This document shows, in pieces, positions 20,538 through 30,229 of a stretch of DNA of 64,000 nucleotides. Each line of letters starts with the position of its first letter. The first letter of the stretch is position 1. Under the pieces are notes generated by a model. The model saw nothing but the letters and a program-made list of their open reading frames with translations, did not search any database and was not told where the DNA came from. The translations under genes and the position numbers were made by a program. The stretch covers positions 124,001-188,000 of the forward strand of contig NZ_SSNY01000010.1 in the NCBI RefSeq assembly GCF_004801285.1, read 5' to 3'. The DNA comes from Ollibium composti (lineage in GTDB: Bacteria; Pseudomonadota; Alphaproteobacteria; Rhizobiales; Rhizobiaceae).

Positions 20538-22574
20538 TCAGACCGGCAGGCACAGCCGTGCGGCATCGTAGATGGCGGCGTGGATGTTGCGCCCCGCCAC
20601 CGCGTCACCGATGCGGAAGAGCCTGAACGTGCCGACGGGATTGCGGACGATCTCCTGCGGGCGGATGCCGACGAAGGCTTCCTGGTCGAGTTCGCCGCAG
20701 TTGATGGAATGAGGGACGAGACCGAAGTAGAGGTCGTCGTTGGGCAGCGTCCCCTGCTCGACGACGACATGGTCGACGATCCGGATACGGGTCATGTCCG
20801 AATATTCGTGGGTCAGGTGCGCCGCCAGACGGCCATCGTCCGTCCGCGTCACCTTGCGAAGGCGCCAGCCGAGGGTGGTCGTCACGTCACGCTCGGCGAA
20901 CATGCGCAGATAACCGGGCGAGGTCAGCGGGCCGACCTCGGGGGCGATGGTGCGCGCCGGCGTCACATATTCGACGGTCCCTGCGGAAGCGGTGGCGGTT
21001 TCCGTCGCGTCCAGCCCGGCATGGTTGCCCATGGCGTCGAAGACGAGGACGTCCCCGGAAAGCGGATCTCCCGTCATAACTTCCCAACTGTCGAGGACGA
21101 GGTCCGCGCCCTCGCTCAGGAAGCTACGGTCCGGCAATCCGCCGGTCGCGACGACCACGACGTCGGGACTTTCGGCCAGGACGTCGTCGACATCGGCATA
21201 GACGCTGCACCGGATGTCGATGCCGAGGATATCCGCCTCGGCCAGCCGCCAATCGACGATGCCGATCAGGTCGCGCCGCCGCTGCGAGCGCGAAGCGATC
21301 AGAATCTGGCCGCCGGGTGCCTTGTTCGCCTCGAAGACGATCACCTTGTGCCCGCGTTCGGCAAGGACGCGCGCCGCCTCCAGCCCGGCAGGCCCAGCGC
21401 CGATCACGACGGCGCGGCGGCCCGGCGCGGGGCTTTTCGGAATGACGTGCGGGATGGTGCCTTCACGGCCGGTCGAGGGATTGTGGATGCATTTGCTGTC
21501 GCCGGTCCGGTGCAGCGCGTCCAGGCAATAGGTAGCCCCGACGCATGGCCGGATGCGGTCAACCTGCCCAGAGGCCACCTTGTTGACGAGATGAGGGTCG
21601 GCCATCATCGCCCGCGTCATGCCGACGAGGTCCAGCAGACCTTCGCGAACCGCGTGGCGGGCCGTCGCCACGTCGTTGATGCGGGCGGCGTGCATGACCG
21701 GCAGGTCCAGCGCCCGCTTCACCGCACCGGCGAAATCCAGGAACGGCGCAGAAGGCGTGCCCATTGGCGGAATGACGCGGGCAAGCCCCTCGTCGTTGCC
21801 GATCGTGCCCTTGATGACCGACAGGAAATCGATGCCGTCGCCGGCCAGCACGCGCACGGCGTTCAGCCCTCCCTCCAGCGACAGCCCTTCCGGATCGTCC
21901 TCGTCCACGGCGGCGCGCAGGCCGACGATGAAGTCCGGCCCGACCGCCTTGCGGATCGCCTGGACAACGGCCCTCGGAAAGGCCAGCCGCTTCTCCGGCG
22001 TCCCGCCCCAGGCGTCGTCGCGCCGATTGGTCAGCGGCGAGAGAAACCCGTCGAACAGATGGCCGTAGCATTCGATCTCGACGCCATCGAGCCCGGCCTC
22101 GCGGCAGCGCAGCGCGGCGGCGGCGTAGCCGGCGATGATGCGCTGGAGGTCCCAGTCTTCCGCCACCTTGGGCGTGGCACGGTGGAACGGCTCGGGAATG
22201 GCGGAGGCCGAGACGGCCGGCAGCCAGTCGCCGGCATAGTGACTGGTGCGCCTGCCCAGATGGGTGATCTGCAGCATCACGGCGGCACCTTCGGCATGAA
22301 CGTCGTCCGCGAGCCTGCGCAGCCATGTCTCGATCTCCGGCCTGTGCAGGACGAGGTTGCTGCCGAAGGAGGAGGGACTGTCGCGCGAGACCATCGAGGT
22401 GCCGATCATGGTCAGCGACGCCCCGCCCCGCGCCTTCTCCAGGTGGTAGAGCCGATAGCGGTCCTTGGGCATTCCCTGCTCGCCATAGGCGGGCTCGTGC
22501 GAGGTGCTGACGATCCGGTTGCGAAGCGTCAGGTGTTTCAGCCGGAAAGGCTGCAGGAGCGGATCATGCGACAT
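20538..22574 (-). CDS. Two-domain NADH:flavin oxidoreductase (old yellow enzyme barrel plus pyridine nucleotide domain)
   Basis: The 678-residue protein resembles dimethylamine dehydrogenase/2,4-dienoyl-CoA reductase/N-methylproline demethylase enzymes. An FMN TIM barrel (about 1-335) is followed by the cluster loop CVGATYC...KCIHNP, with cysteines at 344, 350 and 362, and an FAD/NAD domain with IGAGPAGLEAARV at about 391-403. The second cysteine of the usual CxGC pattern is Ala here. From memory this CVGA variant occurs in StcD-like demethylases, so the enzyme may oxidise an N-methylated substrate. The start at 22574 gives MSHDPLLQPFRLKHLTLRNR; the frame stays open upstream across dctM but that is a shadow. 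Confidence 0.88.
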   Translation of the reverse strand: MSHDPLLQPFRLKHLTLRNRIVSTSHEPAYGEQGMPKDRYRLYHLEKARGGASLTMIGTSMVSRDSPSSFGSNLVLHRPEIETWLRRLADDVHAEGAAVMLQITHLGRRTSHYAGDWLPAVSASAIPEPFHRATPKVAEDWDLQRIIAGYAAAALRCREAGLDGVEIECYGHLFDGFLSPLTNRRDDAWGGTPEKRLAFPRAVVQAIRKAVGPDFIVGLRAAVDEDDPEGLSLEGGLNAVRVLAGDGIDFLSVIKGTIGNDEGLARVIPPMGTPSAPFLDFAGAVKRALDLPVMHAARINDVATARHAVREGLLDLVGMTRAMMADPHLVNKVASGQVDRIRPCVGATYCLDALHRTGDSKCIHNPSTGREGTIPHVIPKSPAPGRRAVVIGAGPAGLEAARVLAERGHKVIVFEANKAPGGQILIASRSQRRRDLIGIVDWRLAEADILGIDIRCSVYADVDDVLAESPDVVVVATGGLPDRSFLSEGADLVLDSWEVMTGDPLSGDVLVFDAMGNHAGLDATETATASAGTVEYVTPARTIAPEVGPLTSPGYLRMFAERDVTTTLGWRLRKVTRTDDGRLAAHLTHEYSDMTRIRIVDHVVVEQGTLPNDDLYFGLVPHSINCGELDQEAFVGIRPQEIVRNPVGTFRLFRIGDAVAGRNIHAAIYDAARLCLPV

Positions 22575-22591
22575 GGTTCGGTTCAAGGAGT

Positions 22592-23872
22592 CTAGTGTCG
22601 GAGGACGGCTGGCAGCCATGTGGTCAGCGGCGGAAACAGGATCACGGCGACGACGACCAGCAGCATTCCAGCGAAGAAAGGCAGGAAGGCCCGCGTGAAC
22701 TCGCCAAGGCGGCAACCGGTGATGGCGCAGACCGTGAAGGTGATCGTGCCGACCGGCGGTGTGATGCCGCCAAGCGTGAAGATCAGCACCAGCAACAGGC
22801 CGAGTTGCTCGGCCGGGATGCCGAGGCTGGCGCCCATGGGAGCCAGCACGGGAATCAGGATGATCATCAGCGACAGCGATTCCAGCACCGTGCCGGCGAT
22901 GAGCAGCGCCACCGAGAGGATGACCATGAACATGGTCGGCGATATCGCGGCCGTGTCCAAGGCCGACTTCAGCAGCCGTGGAATCTGCTCGTAGGAGACG
23001 ACGAGACCAAAGGCGCCGGCCGCCGCGATGATCAGCATGATCATCGCGGTCGTGAGCGCCGCTTCGCGGAAGATCGGCAGCAGATCCCGCCAGTGGATCT
23101 CGCGATAGATGACCATCGCCACGAAAAGCGAGTAGATCACCGCCACAGCGGCCAGTTCGGTGGGCGTGAAGACACCGGCGCGCAGGCCGACCAGCAGCAG
23201 CACCGGCATGAGCAGCGCGAAGATGGAGGCGCGGAAAGCCGCCCATATTTCGCCGGCGGTGGCACGCTTGCGCGACGGCTCATAACCGTTGCGGATCGAC
23301 ATGACATGCACGGTGAGCATCATCACGACCAGCATGACGGCCGACACGCCGATGCCCGACATGAAGAGGTCGCCGATGGAGACGTCCGCCATGACGCCGT
23401 AGATCACCAGGCTGATGGACGGCGGCAGCAGGGGCGAGAATACGGACGAGGTCGCGGTCAGGGCGCTGGCGAAGCCGTTCGAATATCCCTTGCGCCGCAT
23501 GATCGGCACCAGGACCTTACTGTCGATGGCCGCGTCGGCGCTGGCCGAACCCGACATGCCGCCGATCAGCACGCTGTTCATGACGTTGACCTGGGCGAGA
23601 CCGCCGCGAAGGTGGCCGACCAGCACGTCGGCAAAGCCGATGAGCCGTTCGGCGATGCCGCCGCGGACCATGATGGTGCCGGCCAGAACGAAGAACGGCA
23701 CCGCCAACAGCGGAAAGGACGCCATGGAGGTCACCATGCGCTGCACCACGATGATGTCCAGGCTGGGCGTGACGGTGAAATAGGCGACCGAGGTGACAAG
23801 CAACGTGAAAGCGATCGGCAGGCCGATGGCGATCAGGCCGATCATCAGCAGCATGAACAGGGCGATGGTCAT
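22592..23872 (-). CDS. dctM: TRAP transporter large permease (DctM)
   Basis: The 426-residue, about 12-segment membrane protein begins MTIALFMLLMIGLIAIGLPI and includes GGIAERLIGFADVLVGHLRG and SVFSPLLPPSISLVIYGVMA, typical of DctM. It forms the ion-coupled channel of a tripartite periplasmic transporter. Its ATG overlaps the dctQ stop as ATGA, so the two permease genes are translationally coupled. Confidence 0.96.
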   Translation of the reverse strand: MTIALFMLLMIGLIAIGLPIAFTLLVTSVAYFTVTPSLDIIVVQRMVTSMASFPLLAVPFFVLAGTIMVRGGIAERLIGFADVLVGHLRGGLAQVNVMNSVLIGGMSGSASADAAIDSKVLVPIMRRKGYSNGFASALTATSSVFSPLLPPSISLVIYGVMADVSIGDLFMSGIGVSAVMLVVMMLTVHVMSIRNGYEPSRKRATAGEIWAAFRASIFALLMPVLLLVGLRAGVFTPTELAAVAVIYSLFVAMVIYREIHWRDLLPIFREAALTTAMIMLIIAAAGAFGLVVSYEQIPRLLKSALDTAAISPTMFMVILSVALLIAGTVLESLSLMIILIPVLAPMGASLGIPAEQLGLLLVLIFTLGGITPPVGTITFTVCAITGCRLGEFTRAFLPFFAGMLLVVVAVILFPPLTTWLPAVLRH

Positions 23873-24402
23873 AGCGCGGTCCCCTTGCCCTGCTCGATAT
23901 CGTCGAGTTCACCCAGGCTTTCGGGTTCGGCGCTGTAGCTGTCGCTCCTCGCCCCACGCAGCGCGGCGACGAGGTGAAGCAGGACGTGGACCAGCATGCC
24001 GGCGATCCCGACGAGCACGGCGACGGCCAGTACCCGTCTGGAAAGACCCGTCGCCGGCAAGGGCGAGAAGTTGGTGCGGCTGACGAACGTCCAGGCGCGC
24101 AGGAGAAGCAGCCCGAGCGTTCCCGCCATGATCGCGTTGGTCAGGCAATCGAGAAGCGCCTGGCCGCGAGAGCCAAGCCGCATGCGCAACGCATCGACGG
24201 CGATGTGCCGACGGCGGCGCAGGACGCCGATGGCTGACAGATAGACCAGCCAGACGAAGCACAGTTCGGCGATTTCCGAGGCGCCGAGAATGGACCGGGA
24301 CAGGAGGTATCTGGAAAACACCTCGGCGCCGAGGACCACGACCATTACAGCCAGCAAAATGGCCGGCACATCGTCTTCTATGAAAACGACTAATCGTTTC
24401 AT
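23869..24402 (-). CDS. dctQ: TRAP transporter small permease (DctQ)
   Basis: The protein has 177 residues and four predicted membrane helices (AILLAVMVVVLGAEVFSRYL; AELCFVWLVYLSAIGVLRRR; CLTNAIMAGTLGLLLLRAWT; LAVAVLVGIAGMLVHVLLHL) with the conserved RxRRHIAVD-like loop of DctQ. ATG at 24402 is preferred over the GTG at 24417 because it gives the normal MKRLVVFIEDD start. It lies between dctP and dctM. Confidence 0.93.
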   Translation of the reverse strand: MKRLVVFIEDDVPAILLAVMVVVLGAEVFSRYLLSRSILGASEIAELCFVWLVYLSAIGVLRRRRHIAVDALRMRLGSRGQALLDCLTNAIMAGTLGLLLLRAWTFVSRTNFSPLPATGLSRRVLAVAVLVGIAGMLVHVLLHLVAALRGARSDSYSAEPESLGELDDIEQGKGTAL

Positions 24403-24461
24403 GGGAAAACCGTCCACTGTGTTGCCGTCCGTCCGGCATTGCCGGACGGACGGGCACGAAA

Positions 24462-25466
24462 CTACTGGGCGAGTGCGCGGATCTGGCCCACGAGATCGGC
24501 CGGCCAGTCCTTGGAGCTGGTGTAGAAGCCTTCCGTCGCGGCGCGATAGGCCGGGATGTCCGCTTCATGGATCTCGACGCCGGCCGCCTTCATCTGTTCG
24601 ATGTGGCCGTTCGTGCGCTCGGTATGGGTCTTGGCCGCCGCCTCGCCGGAGGCGGTGAACTCCTCCACGAGGACCTTGCGATGATCCTCACTCAGCCGCT
24701 TGAACGCGTCTTCGCCCATGGCGTAGCCGAGCCAGGGGCGGATGTGGCCGGTGCGCGTCAGGTGCTTGCTCACCTCGTGCCACTTGGCGGCGAAGATCGC
24801 GTTGGGCGAGGATTCGGTCGCGTTCACCACACCTTGTTCCAGGGCGCCGTATGTCTCGCCGTAGGTCAGGCTCGTCGGGATGGCGCCGAGCGGCTCGAAG
24901 GTGGCGAGCCAGGCTGCAAGCGGCGGCAGGCGGACCTTCATGCCCTTGAGGGACGCCGGATCGGCAAAGGAGCGGTCGCCGATGATGTCGCGCGGCTCGT
25001 CGAACCAGTTGAGCGCGAGAATGCGCAGGTTGCCCTTCGCCGCCAGTTCCTCGGTCCACTCCTTGAACATATCCGACTTGGCGAATTTCTGCGCCTGCTC
25101 GCCATTGTCGAAGAGGAAGGGACCGGACAGGATGCCGAGCGTGGGAAAGCCCTTTTCCGCGGCGCCGGAGGCGTCGACGAAGACGATGACATCGCCGCCC
25201 GAAACGGCCTGCTCGACCATGTCGGCATTCGTGCCGAGTTCGTTCGCCGGGAATATCTGGATGTCGAGCGCACCGCCCGTTCGCTCACGAATCCTATCGG
25301 CTGTGGCGGCCAGCACCTCCTGCTCGACGGACGTCGTGGTGTAGCCGTGCGCCAGGCGCAACAGGACCTTGTCCTGCGCGACGGCCACGCCTCCCGCGAA
25401 CAGCGACAGTGCGCTGCCCGCCACCAAAGCCAGCGCGAGCCGGCGGCTGAAATTGATCACTCCCAT
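24462..25466 (-). CDS. dctP: TRAP transporter substrate-binding protein (DctP family)
   Basis: The 334-residue periplasmic protein has a signal peptide (about 1-32, ending AGGVAVAQ) and the DctP fold: ANELGTNADMVEQAVSGGDV, KGMKVRLPPLAAWLATFEPL and YGETYGALEQGVVNATESSP. The substrate-anchoring Arg would be the one in KVRLPP. The ligand is probably a small carboxylate. The start at 25466 is chosen for the AGGTGAGG upstream and the proper signal sequence. It is preceded by the regulator gene with a 50-nt gap. Confidence 0.95.
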   Translation of the reverse strand: MGVINFSRRLALALVAGSALSLFAGGVAVAQDKVLLRLAHGYTTTSVEQEVLAATADRIRERTGGALDIQIFPANELGTNADMVEQAVSGGDVIVFVDASGAAEKGFPTLGILSGPFLFDNGEQAQKFAKSDMFKEWTEELAAKGNLRILALNWFDEPRDIIGDRSFADPASLKGMKVRLPPLAAWLATFEPLGAIPTSLTYGETYGALEQGVVNATESSPNAIFAAKWHEVSKHLTRTGHIRPWLGYAMGEDAFKRLSEDHRKVLVEEFTASGEAAAKTHTERTNGHIEQMKAAGVEIHEADIPAYRAATEGFYTSSKDWPADLVGQIRALAQ

Positions 25467-25516
25467 TTTCCTCACCTTTCCCCTTCGGGTTTCGTCTTGC
25501 ATTCCAGTGACAGGCC

Positions 25517-26233
25517 TCAGGCCTGCAGGGTCCTCAGCATGAGGTGGGCCTGCAGCCTGCTTTCTTGCGATCGGCTTTGAACGACCGCCCTCTCAACGGC
25601 GGCGATGCCACGGTCCCTGAGATGGTCGAGTATGGCGACGGTCGCCTCGGCGTCTGCGCTTTCGACGATCCGCATAAGATGCTCGTGCTCCTCGAACACC
25701 TGCTTGCGGTGATCGGCCTCCGAGGCGAAGACCAGCCGGTAGTAGATGGTCCGCCAGCTATCGGTAGAATCCCAGAGGTTGCGGAGAATGCGCAGCAGGA
25801 CCGGCTCGCGGCAGGCCTCGAACAGGGTGAAATGAAAGGCGCGGGTGCGCGACGCGACCTCCCCCGCGTTTTCGGGGTTCATCGCCTTCAGCTCCGCATG
25901 GACCTGCCGCATGGAAGCGGCGAGTTCCGGACCGAGTTCACCGGAAGCGGAAGCCTGGCGAACGGCCTCGGCTTCAAGCAGTTGGCGGAGCCGCTGAATG
26001 CTGCGCAACTGCGTGGCGTCGATGCGCGCCACCGTGTAGCCGTTGTTGCGCTCGTAGGTGACGAGCCCATCCGCCTCCAGCAGCCGCAGCGCCTCGCGCA
26101 CCGGGATACGCGAAAACCCGTAGGCCTCTGCGATCTGCTCCTGGATCAGCCGCGTGCCGGGCAGGACCTCTCCCGACAGGATCGAAGCCCTGAGCTGTTC
26201 CACCGCAATTTGCGTGGCAGAAGCCTTCGCCAA
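25517..26233 (-). CDS. GntR-family (FCD-domain) transcriptional regulator
   Basis: The 238-residue regulator has an N-terminal winged helix (about 5-75: QEQIAEAYGFSRIPVREALR, LLEADGLVTYERNNGYTVAR) and a C-terminal all-helical FCD ligand domain with conserved metal-site residues (RTRAFHFTLFEAC, EEHEHLMRI). TTG at 26233 is chosen because GGGAGG lies five bases upstream and the protein then begins (M)AKASATQIAVEQLRASIL; no ATG fits the family. It heads the dctPQM-flavin oxidoreductase cluster and likely senses the imported substrate or a metabolite. Confidence 0.9.
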   Translation of the reverse strand: MAKASATQIAVEQLRASILSGEVLPGTRLIQEQIAEAYGFSRIPVREALRLLEADGLVTYERNNGYTVARIDATQLRSIQRLRQLLEAEAVRQASASGELGPELAASMRQVHAELKAMNPENAGEVASRTRAFHFTLFEACREPVLLRILRNLWDSTDSWRTIYYRLVFASEADHRKQVFEEHEHLMRIVESADAEATVAILDHLRDRGIAAVERAVVQSRSQESRLQAHLMLRTLQA

Positions 26234-26262
26234 GATCGCCTCCCGATCGCATCCGATGATTG

Positions 26263-26283
26263 GATACACTAAGTAGATACACT
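26263..26283. promoter_or_regulatory. Tandem GATACACT repeat upstream of the GntR regulator
   Basis: Two copies of GATACACT (26263-26270 and 26276-26283) are separated by five bases, a 13-bp period, some 30 bp before the regulator's TTG start. The position suggests an operator for autoregulation. Direct rather than inverted symmetry is unusual for the family, so this is only a candidate. Confidence 0.4.
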
Positions 26284-26427
26284 GGGCGAAGGCAAGCTTT
26301 TTTTTGCAAGGGCGCCTCTCGGGCCGGCCACCGAGCGCAGGCGTGGCTCCCGCTGCAGGCGTTTCGTCACATATCTGCCTCAAACGGGGCATGATTTCAT
26401 CGAGGGGGCTTTCGCAGGAGGACTCCC

Positions 26428-26943
26428 ATGAGAGTGAAAGCTTACCTTGCCGTACTGACCTGCTTCGGCCTGGCAGCCGGAGGTGCATCGCTAGCCTCTG
26501 TCGATGGATTGAGCTTGACCAGCGCAGCCCACGCCAAGGGTGCCGGCAACAGCGGCGGACACGGCAATGGCGGGCGTGGCGGCTCCAGCAATGGCAAATC
26601 GTCGGCCAGCCACGACAAATCGGCCGCTGTGCACGGCAAATCCGCCACGCACAGAACCTTCGTGGCGACGTCGCAAAGTGCGTCTGTTACCCGCTCATTT
26701 GGAGCGTTGAGCGCGGCTCACGCATCAGCCACGGCCCGCGAGCACGCCGCCCTCAACTCGGCGGTCGGCAAGATTGCCACCTATGAAAGCAGCCGCGAGA
26801 CGGCACTGGCCCTTCAGGACCCAGCCGCCCAGGCGCAAGCGCTGGATGACGCGGAAATGCAACTGGCGGCGGCATTCGGCAGAACCGAACTGTCGGCGGC
26901 TGAGATCGACCGGATCAACGCCTTGCTGGACGCTCGGCAATAA
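26428..26943 (+). CDS. Hypothetical secreted protein, Gly/Ser/His-rich
   Basis: The 171-residue protein has an N-terminal signal-like segment (KAYLAVLTCFGLAAGGASLA, possible cleavage near AAHA-KG), then a low-complexity Gly/Ser/Asn/Lys region (about 37-70), and a helical, charged C-terminal half (AREHAALNSAVGKIATYESS onward). CAGGAGG stands before the ATG. No known family is recognised. It is divergent from the GntR gene. Confidence 0.65.
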   Translation: MRVKAYLAVLTCFGLAAGGASLASVDGLSLTSAAHAKGAGNSGGHGNGGRGGSSNGKSSASHDKSAAVHGKSATHRTFVATSQSASVTRSFGALSAAHASATAREHAALNSAVGKIATYESSRETALALQDPAAQAQALDDAEMQLAAAFGRTELSAAEIDRINALLDARQ

Positions 26944-27228
26944 CGGCGCTCTACGTGACTTGATAAAGCCATTTCGCGGCCCGCCGCAAATCGCGTTTTC
27001 GATCACGCGGCAGAGCTTTCGCATCGGCGATCAGGTTGCGAGGATTTCGAATTGACCTGCAATCGAAGGGCGCGGGTTGCAGGCCATCGATTTGAAGCAA
27101 GCACGGAACGGGTGCAGCAGATGTCGCGTCGATGGTTCCGGTCGATCCGACTGTCGCACAAACACGACCGAATGGCCACGGGCGGGCTCAGCCCATTCCA
27201 GGCCAGCAACAGATGGGCTGCCTAGCTC

Positions 27229-28785
27229 CTACTCCCACTCGATCGTTCCCGGCGGCTTCGAGGTCACGTCGTAGACGACGCGGTTGATGCCTTTCACCTC
27301 GTTGATGATGCGAGTGGCGGTGCGGCCGAGGAATTCCATGTCGTAGTGGTAGAAATCCGCCGTCATGCCGTCCACCGAGGTGACGGCGCGCAGCGCCAGC
27401 ACGGAATCGTAGGTGCGGCCGTCGCCCATGACGCCGACCGTCTGCACCGGCAGCAGCACGGCGAAGGCCTGCCAGATGGCGTCGTAGAGGCCGGCCTTGC
27501 GGATCTCGTCCAGATAGATCGCGTCGGCCTCGCGCAGGATTTCCAGTTTCTCGCGCGTCACGCCGCCGGGGCAGCGGATGGCGAGCCCCGGACCGGGGAA
27601 CGGATGGCGGCCGATGAAGCTGTCGGGCAGGCCGAGTTCCTTGCCCAGCGCCCGCACCTCGTCCTTGAACAGTTCGCGTAGCGGCTCCACCAGCTTCATG
27701 TTCATGCGTTCGGGCAGGCCGCCGACATTGTGGTGCGACTTGATGGTCGACGACGTCGCGCCTGTGAAGGAGACGCTCTCGATGACGTCGGGATAGAGCG
27801 TGCCCTGCGCCAGGAAATCGGCGCCGCCGAGTTTTTTCGCCTCCTCCTCGAACACCTCGATGAACAGGCGACCGATAGTCTTGCGCTTCTTTTCCGGGTC
27901 GCTCTCGCCTTCAAGGGCCGAGATGAATTTGTCCGCGGCATCGACCAGGATCAGCGGCAGGTTGTAGTGCTGCCGGAACATCGCCACCACGTCGGCCGCT
28001 TCGTTTTTCCGCATCAGGCCGTGGTCGACGAGGATGCAGGTGAGCTGGTCGCCGACCGCCTCGTGGATCAGCAGGGCAGCGACGGAGGAATCGACGCCGC
28101 CAGACAGCGCGCAGATCACCTTCCCCTTGCCGACCTGTTTGCGGATCGCCTCGACCGCCTGCTCGCGATAGGCCGCCATCGTCCAGTCCGAGCGCAGGCC
28201 GGCGATATGATGGACGAAGTTCCGGAGCAGCTTGGCGCCGTCCGGCGTATGCACCACCTCGGGGTGGAACTGCACGGCGTAGAACTTCCGGCTCTCGTCG
28301 GCGATCGCCGCGAAGGGCGCGCCAGTGGAAGTACCGACGACGCGGAAGCCGGGCGGCAGGGCCGTGACGCGATCGCCGTGGCTCATCCACACCTGGTGGC
28401 GCGTGCCCTTCGGCCAGACGCCGTCGAACAGCGCGCTGTCGTCCTGGATTTCGAGGAAGGCGCGGCCATATTCGCGATGGTGGCTGGTCTCGACCTTGCC
28501 GCCCAGCTGGGCGCACATGGTCTGCTCGCCATAGCAGATGCCGAGCACCGGAATGCCGGCCGAGAACACCGCGTCCGGCGCGCGCGGGCTGCCGATGTCG
28601 ACGGTGGAGTGCGGGCTGCCGGAAAGAATGACGGCCTTCGGCCGGATGCGCTGGAAAGCCTCGGCGGCCGACTGGAACGGCACGACTTCGCAGTAGACGC
28701 CGGCCTCGCGCACCCGTCTTGCGATGAGCTGCGTGACCTGGCTGCCGAAGTCGATGATGAGAACGGTGTCGGGATGTGTCGTCAT
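27229..28785 (-). CDS. guaA: GMP synthase (glutamine-hydrolysing)
   Basis: GuaA aminates XMP to GMP. The 518-residue protein has an N-terminal class I glutaminase ([12 protein letters not shown] nucleophile Cys; VQFHPEV His), an ATP-pyrophosphatase domain with the P-loop [14 protein letters not shown], and a C-terminal dimerisation domain ending [17 protein letters not shown]. Length and motif order are normal. It is a monocistronic-looking minus-strand gene. Confidence 0.98.
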   Translation of the reverse strand: MTTHPDTVLIIDFGSQVTQLIARRVREAGVYCEVVPFQSAAEAFQRIRPKAVILSGSPHSTVDIGSPRAPDAVFSAGIPVLGICYGEQTMCAQLGGKVETSHHREYGRAFLEIQDDSALFDGVWPKGTRHQVWMSHGDRVTALPPGFRVVGTSTGAPFAAIADESRKFYAVQFHPEVVHTPDGAKLLRNFVHHIAGLRSDWTMAAYREQAVEAIRKQVGKGKVICALSGGVDSSVAALLIHEAVGDQLTCILVDHGLMRKNEAADVVAMFRQHYNLPLILVDAADKFISALEGESDPEKKRKTIGRLFIEVFEEEAKKLGGADFLAQGTLYPDVIESVSFTGATSSTIKSHHNVGGLPERMNMKLVEPLRELFKDEVRALGKELGLPDSFIGRHPFPGPGLAIRCPGGVTREKLEILREADAIYLDEIRKAGLYDAIWQAFAVLLPVQTVGVMGDGRTYDSVLALRAVTSVDGMTADFYHYDMEFLGRTATRIINEVKGINRVVYDVTSKPPGTIEWE

Positions 28786-28892
28786 GGCGGGCCTTTAAAG
28801 ACAAAGTCGAGTCGGCGCAATGGGTTGGCGCGCAGAACCGACAGTCCGATTCAAGCGCTTCATGTACTGGCCAAGCGCCTTTGCGCGGAGAT

Positions 28893-29531
28893 TCAAGGCG
28901 CGAGCGTACCTGTTGCGAGCGCTTCGGAAAGACGCCCGATGGCGACGGCCAGTTTTTCGTCGATGATGTTCAGATATTCCGTCCAGTCGCCGACATGACT
29001 GAGTTCGGCCGCACCGTCGGAAATGCCGCGCAGAGCAATCAGCGGGACGGCGAAAAGCTGGCAGGCGCGCAACACCGCGAAGGTCTCCATGTCCACCATG
29101 TCTTCGGCGATCGCATCATAGGCGGCACCCGAAACGATTGCCGCACCGGTGGACAGCGTCGCCTCGGCGATGCCGGGAATGCGCAGCGGCAGCGGTACGG
29201 TCGCCGGCAGGTCGAGGAAAGGCGTGACGCCCTTCTTAAAGCCGAGCGGCGAAGCGTCCATGTCGCGATAGCTCACCGAGACCGCCTGGTAGACGCCCGT
29301 CTGTTCCAGTGTTCGCGAACCGGCGGAGCCGAGGGAGACGACGAGGTCCGGCAGGGCGCCCTGCTCTTGCAGCCTGGTCAGCTCGGCGCCCATGACTACG
29401 GCGGCCTCGACCGGCCCGACACCGGTCAGCAGCGGCGTGAACAGGCGGCGCAGGTTCGGGCCGTATTCGGCCTCGGCCGCCATCACGAACAGGACCGTCT
29501 TGCCGGCGATGTGCGTGACGGGGTTCGTCAC
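28893..29531 (-). CDS. mtnN: 5'-methylthioadenosine/S-adenosylhomocysteine nucleosidase
   Basis: The 212-residue nucleoside phosphorylase-fold enzyme shows the nucleoside-binding VDMETFAVLRACQLF (Met-Glu) and the catalytic-Asp motif LRGISDGAAE. It cleaves adenine from methylthioadenosine and S-adenosylhomocysteine. The protein is slightly shorter than E. coli MtnN. It lies upstream of guaA on the same strand; both belong to purine metabolism. Confidence 0.87.
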   Translation of the reverse strand: MTNPVTHIAGKTVLFVMAAEAEYGPNLRRLFTPLLTGVGPVEAAVVMGAELTRLQEQGALPDLVVSLGSAGSRTLEQTGVYQAVSVSYRDMDASPLGFKKGVTPFLDLPATVPLPLRIPGIAEATLSTGAAIVSGAAYDAIAEDMVDMETFAVLRACQLFAVPLIALRGISDGAAELSHVGDWTEYLNIIDEKLAVAIGRLSEALATGTLAP

Positions 29532-29640
29532 GGCTGCGCGGCCCCTATCCGGTCAGAGGCCTGCTGCTCCGCAGTTCCCTGACGTTCGACGCCTTCGAAA
29601 GGTCTACCGGATCTTTCGATTTGCTGCGCGAACCGGCGTC

Positions 29641-30099
29641 TCACCCCTGCATTCCCTCACGTCCGGTCACCGTCATCATGGTGCCGGTCATGGTGGCGAT
29701 CAGCTTGGCTTCGCCGTCGGCAGCGATGGCGTAGGCCTGACCGTCGGCGACGATGATGGTGCGGCCCGGCTTGGTGACGGAGCCGCGGAACAGGAAGCGC
29801 TCGCCCCTGCCGGGCGCCAGCAGGTTGACCTTGAATTCGATGGTCAGCACGGCCGCATCTTCCGGCATCAGCGAGAAGGCGGCGTAACCGCAGGCCGAAT
29901 CCAGCGCCGTGGAAATCACGCCGGCATGGAGGAAGCCGTGCTGCTGGGTCAGCGCCTCGCTGTAGGGCATCTCGATCTCGACGATGCCGGGGGTCACCAG
30001 CGTCAGGTCGGCGCCGATGGTCGCCATCGCCTGCTGGCGGGCGAAGGAAGCGCGCACGCGCTCTTCATAGTCGGGGGCCGGAACGATCTTGGCTGCCAT
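29641..30099 (-). CDS. PaaI-family hotdog thioesterase
   Basis: The 152-residue hotdog-fold protein has the motif LTQQHGFLHAGVISTALDSA (HGG-like loop, HGFLHAG) and IEFKVNLLAPGRGERFLFRG, typical of PaaI/YigI-type acyl-CoA thioesterases. ATG at 30099 is the only Met that gives the expected N-terminus; its ribosome-binding site is weak. The natural acyl-CoA is unknown. Confidence 0.86.
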   Translation of the reverse strand: MAAKIVPAPDYEERVRASFARQQAMATIGADLTLVTPGIVEIEMPYSEALTQQHGFLHAGVISTALDSACGYAAFSLMPEDAAVLTIEFKVNLLAPGRGERFLFRGSVTKPGRTIIVADGQAYAIAADGEAKLIATMTGTMMTVTGREGMQG

Positions 30100-30229
30100 G
30101 CGGGTGCTTTCGCTGCTAACGATCGCGTTATCGCAGAGGCCGCGACGGCAGGCAATCGCGATTTGTGCGGTGCAACAAGATGCACGGACTTTCCCTCTCG
30201 CTTGAGGGGAAGGGAAGCCTGCGCTTCGT

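Noticed and set aside
20580..22595. A 671-codon plus-strand frame opposite the flavin oxidoreductase
   Set aside because: Antisense to a motif-rich gene; no domain and shadow-like composition.
22575..23246. N-terminal extension of the flavin oxidoreductase frame into dctM
   Set aside because: The extension lies in another frame of dctM, is Arg/His-rich, and the conserved N-terminus begins at 22574.
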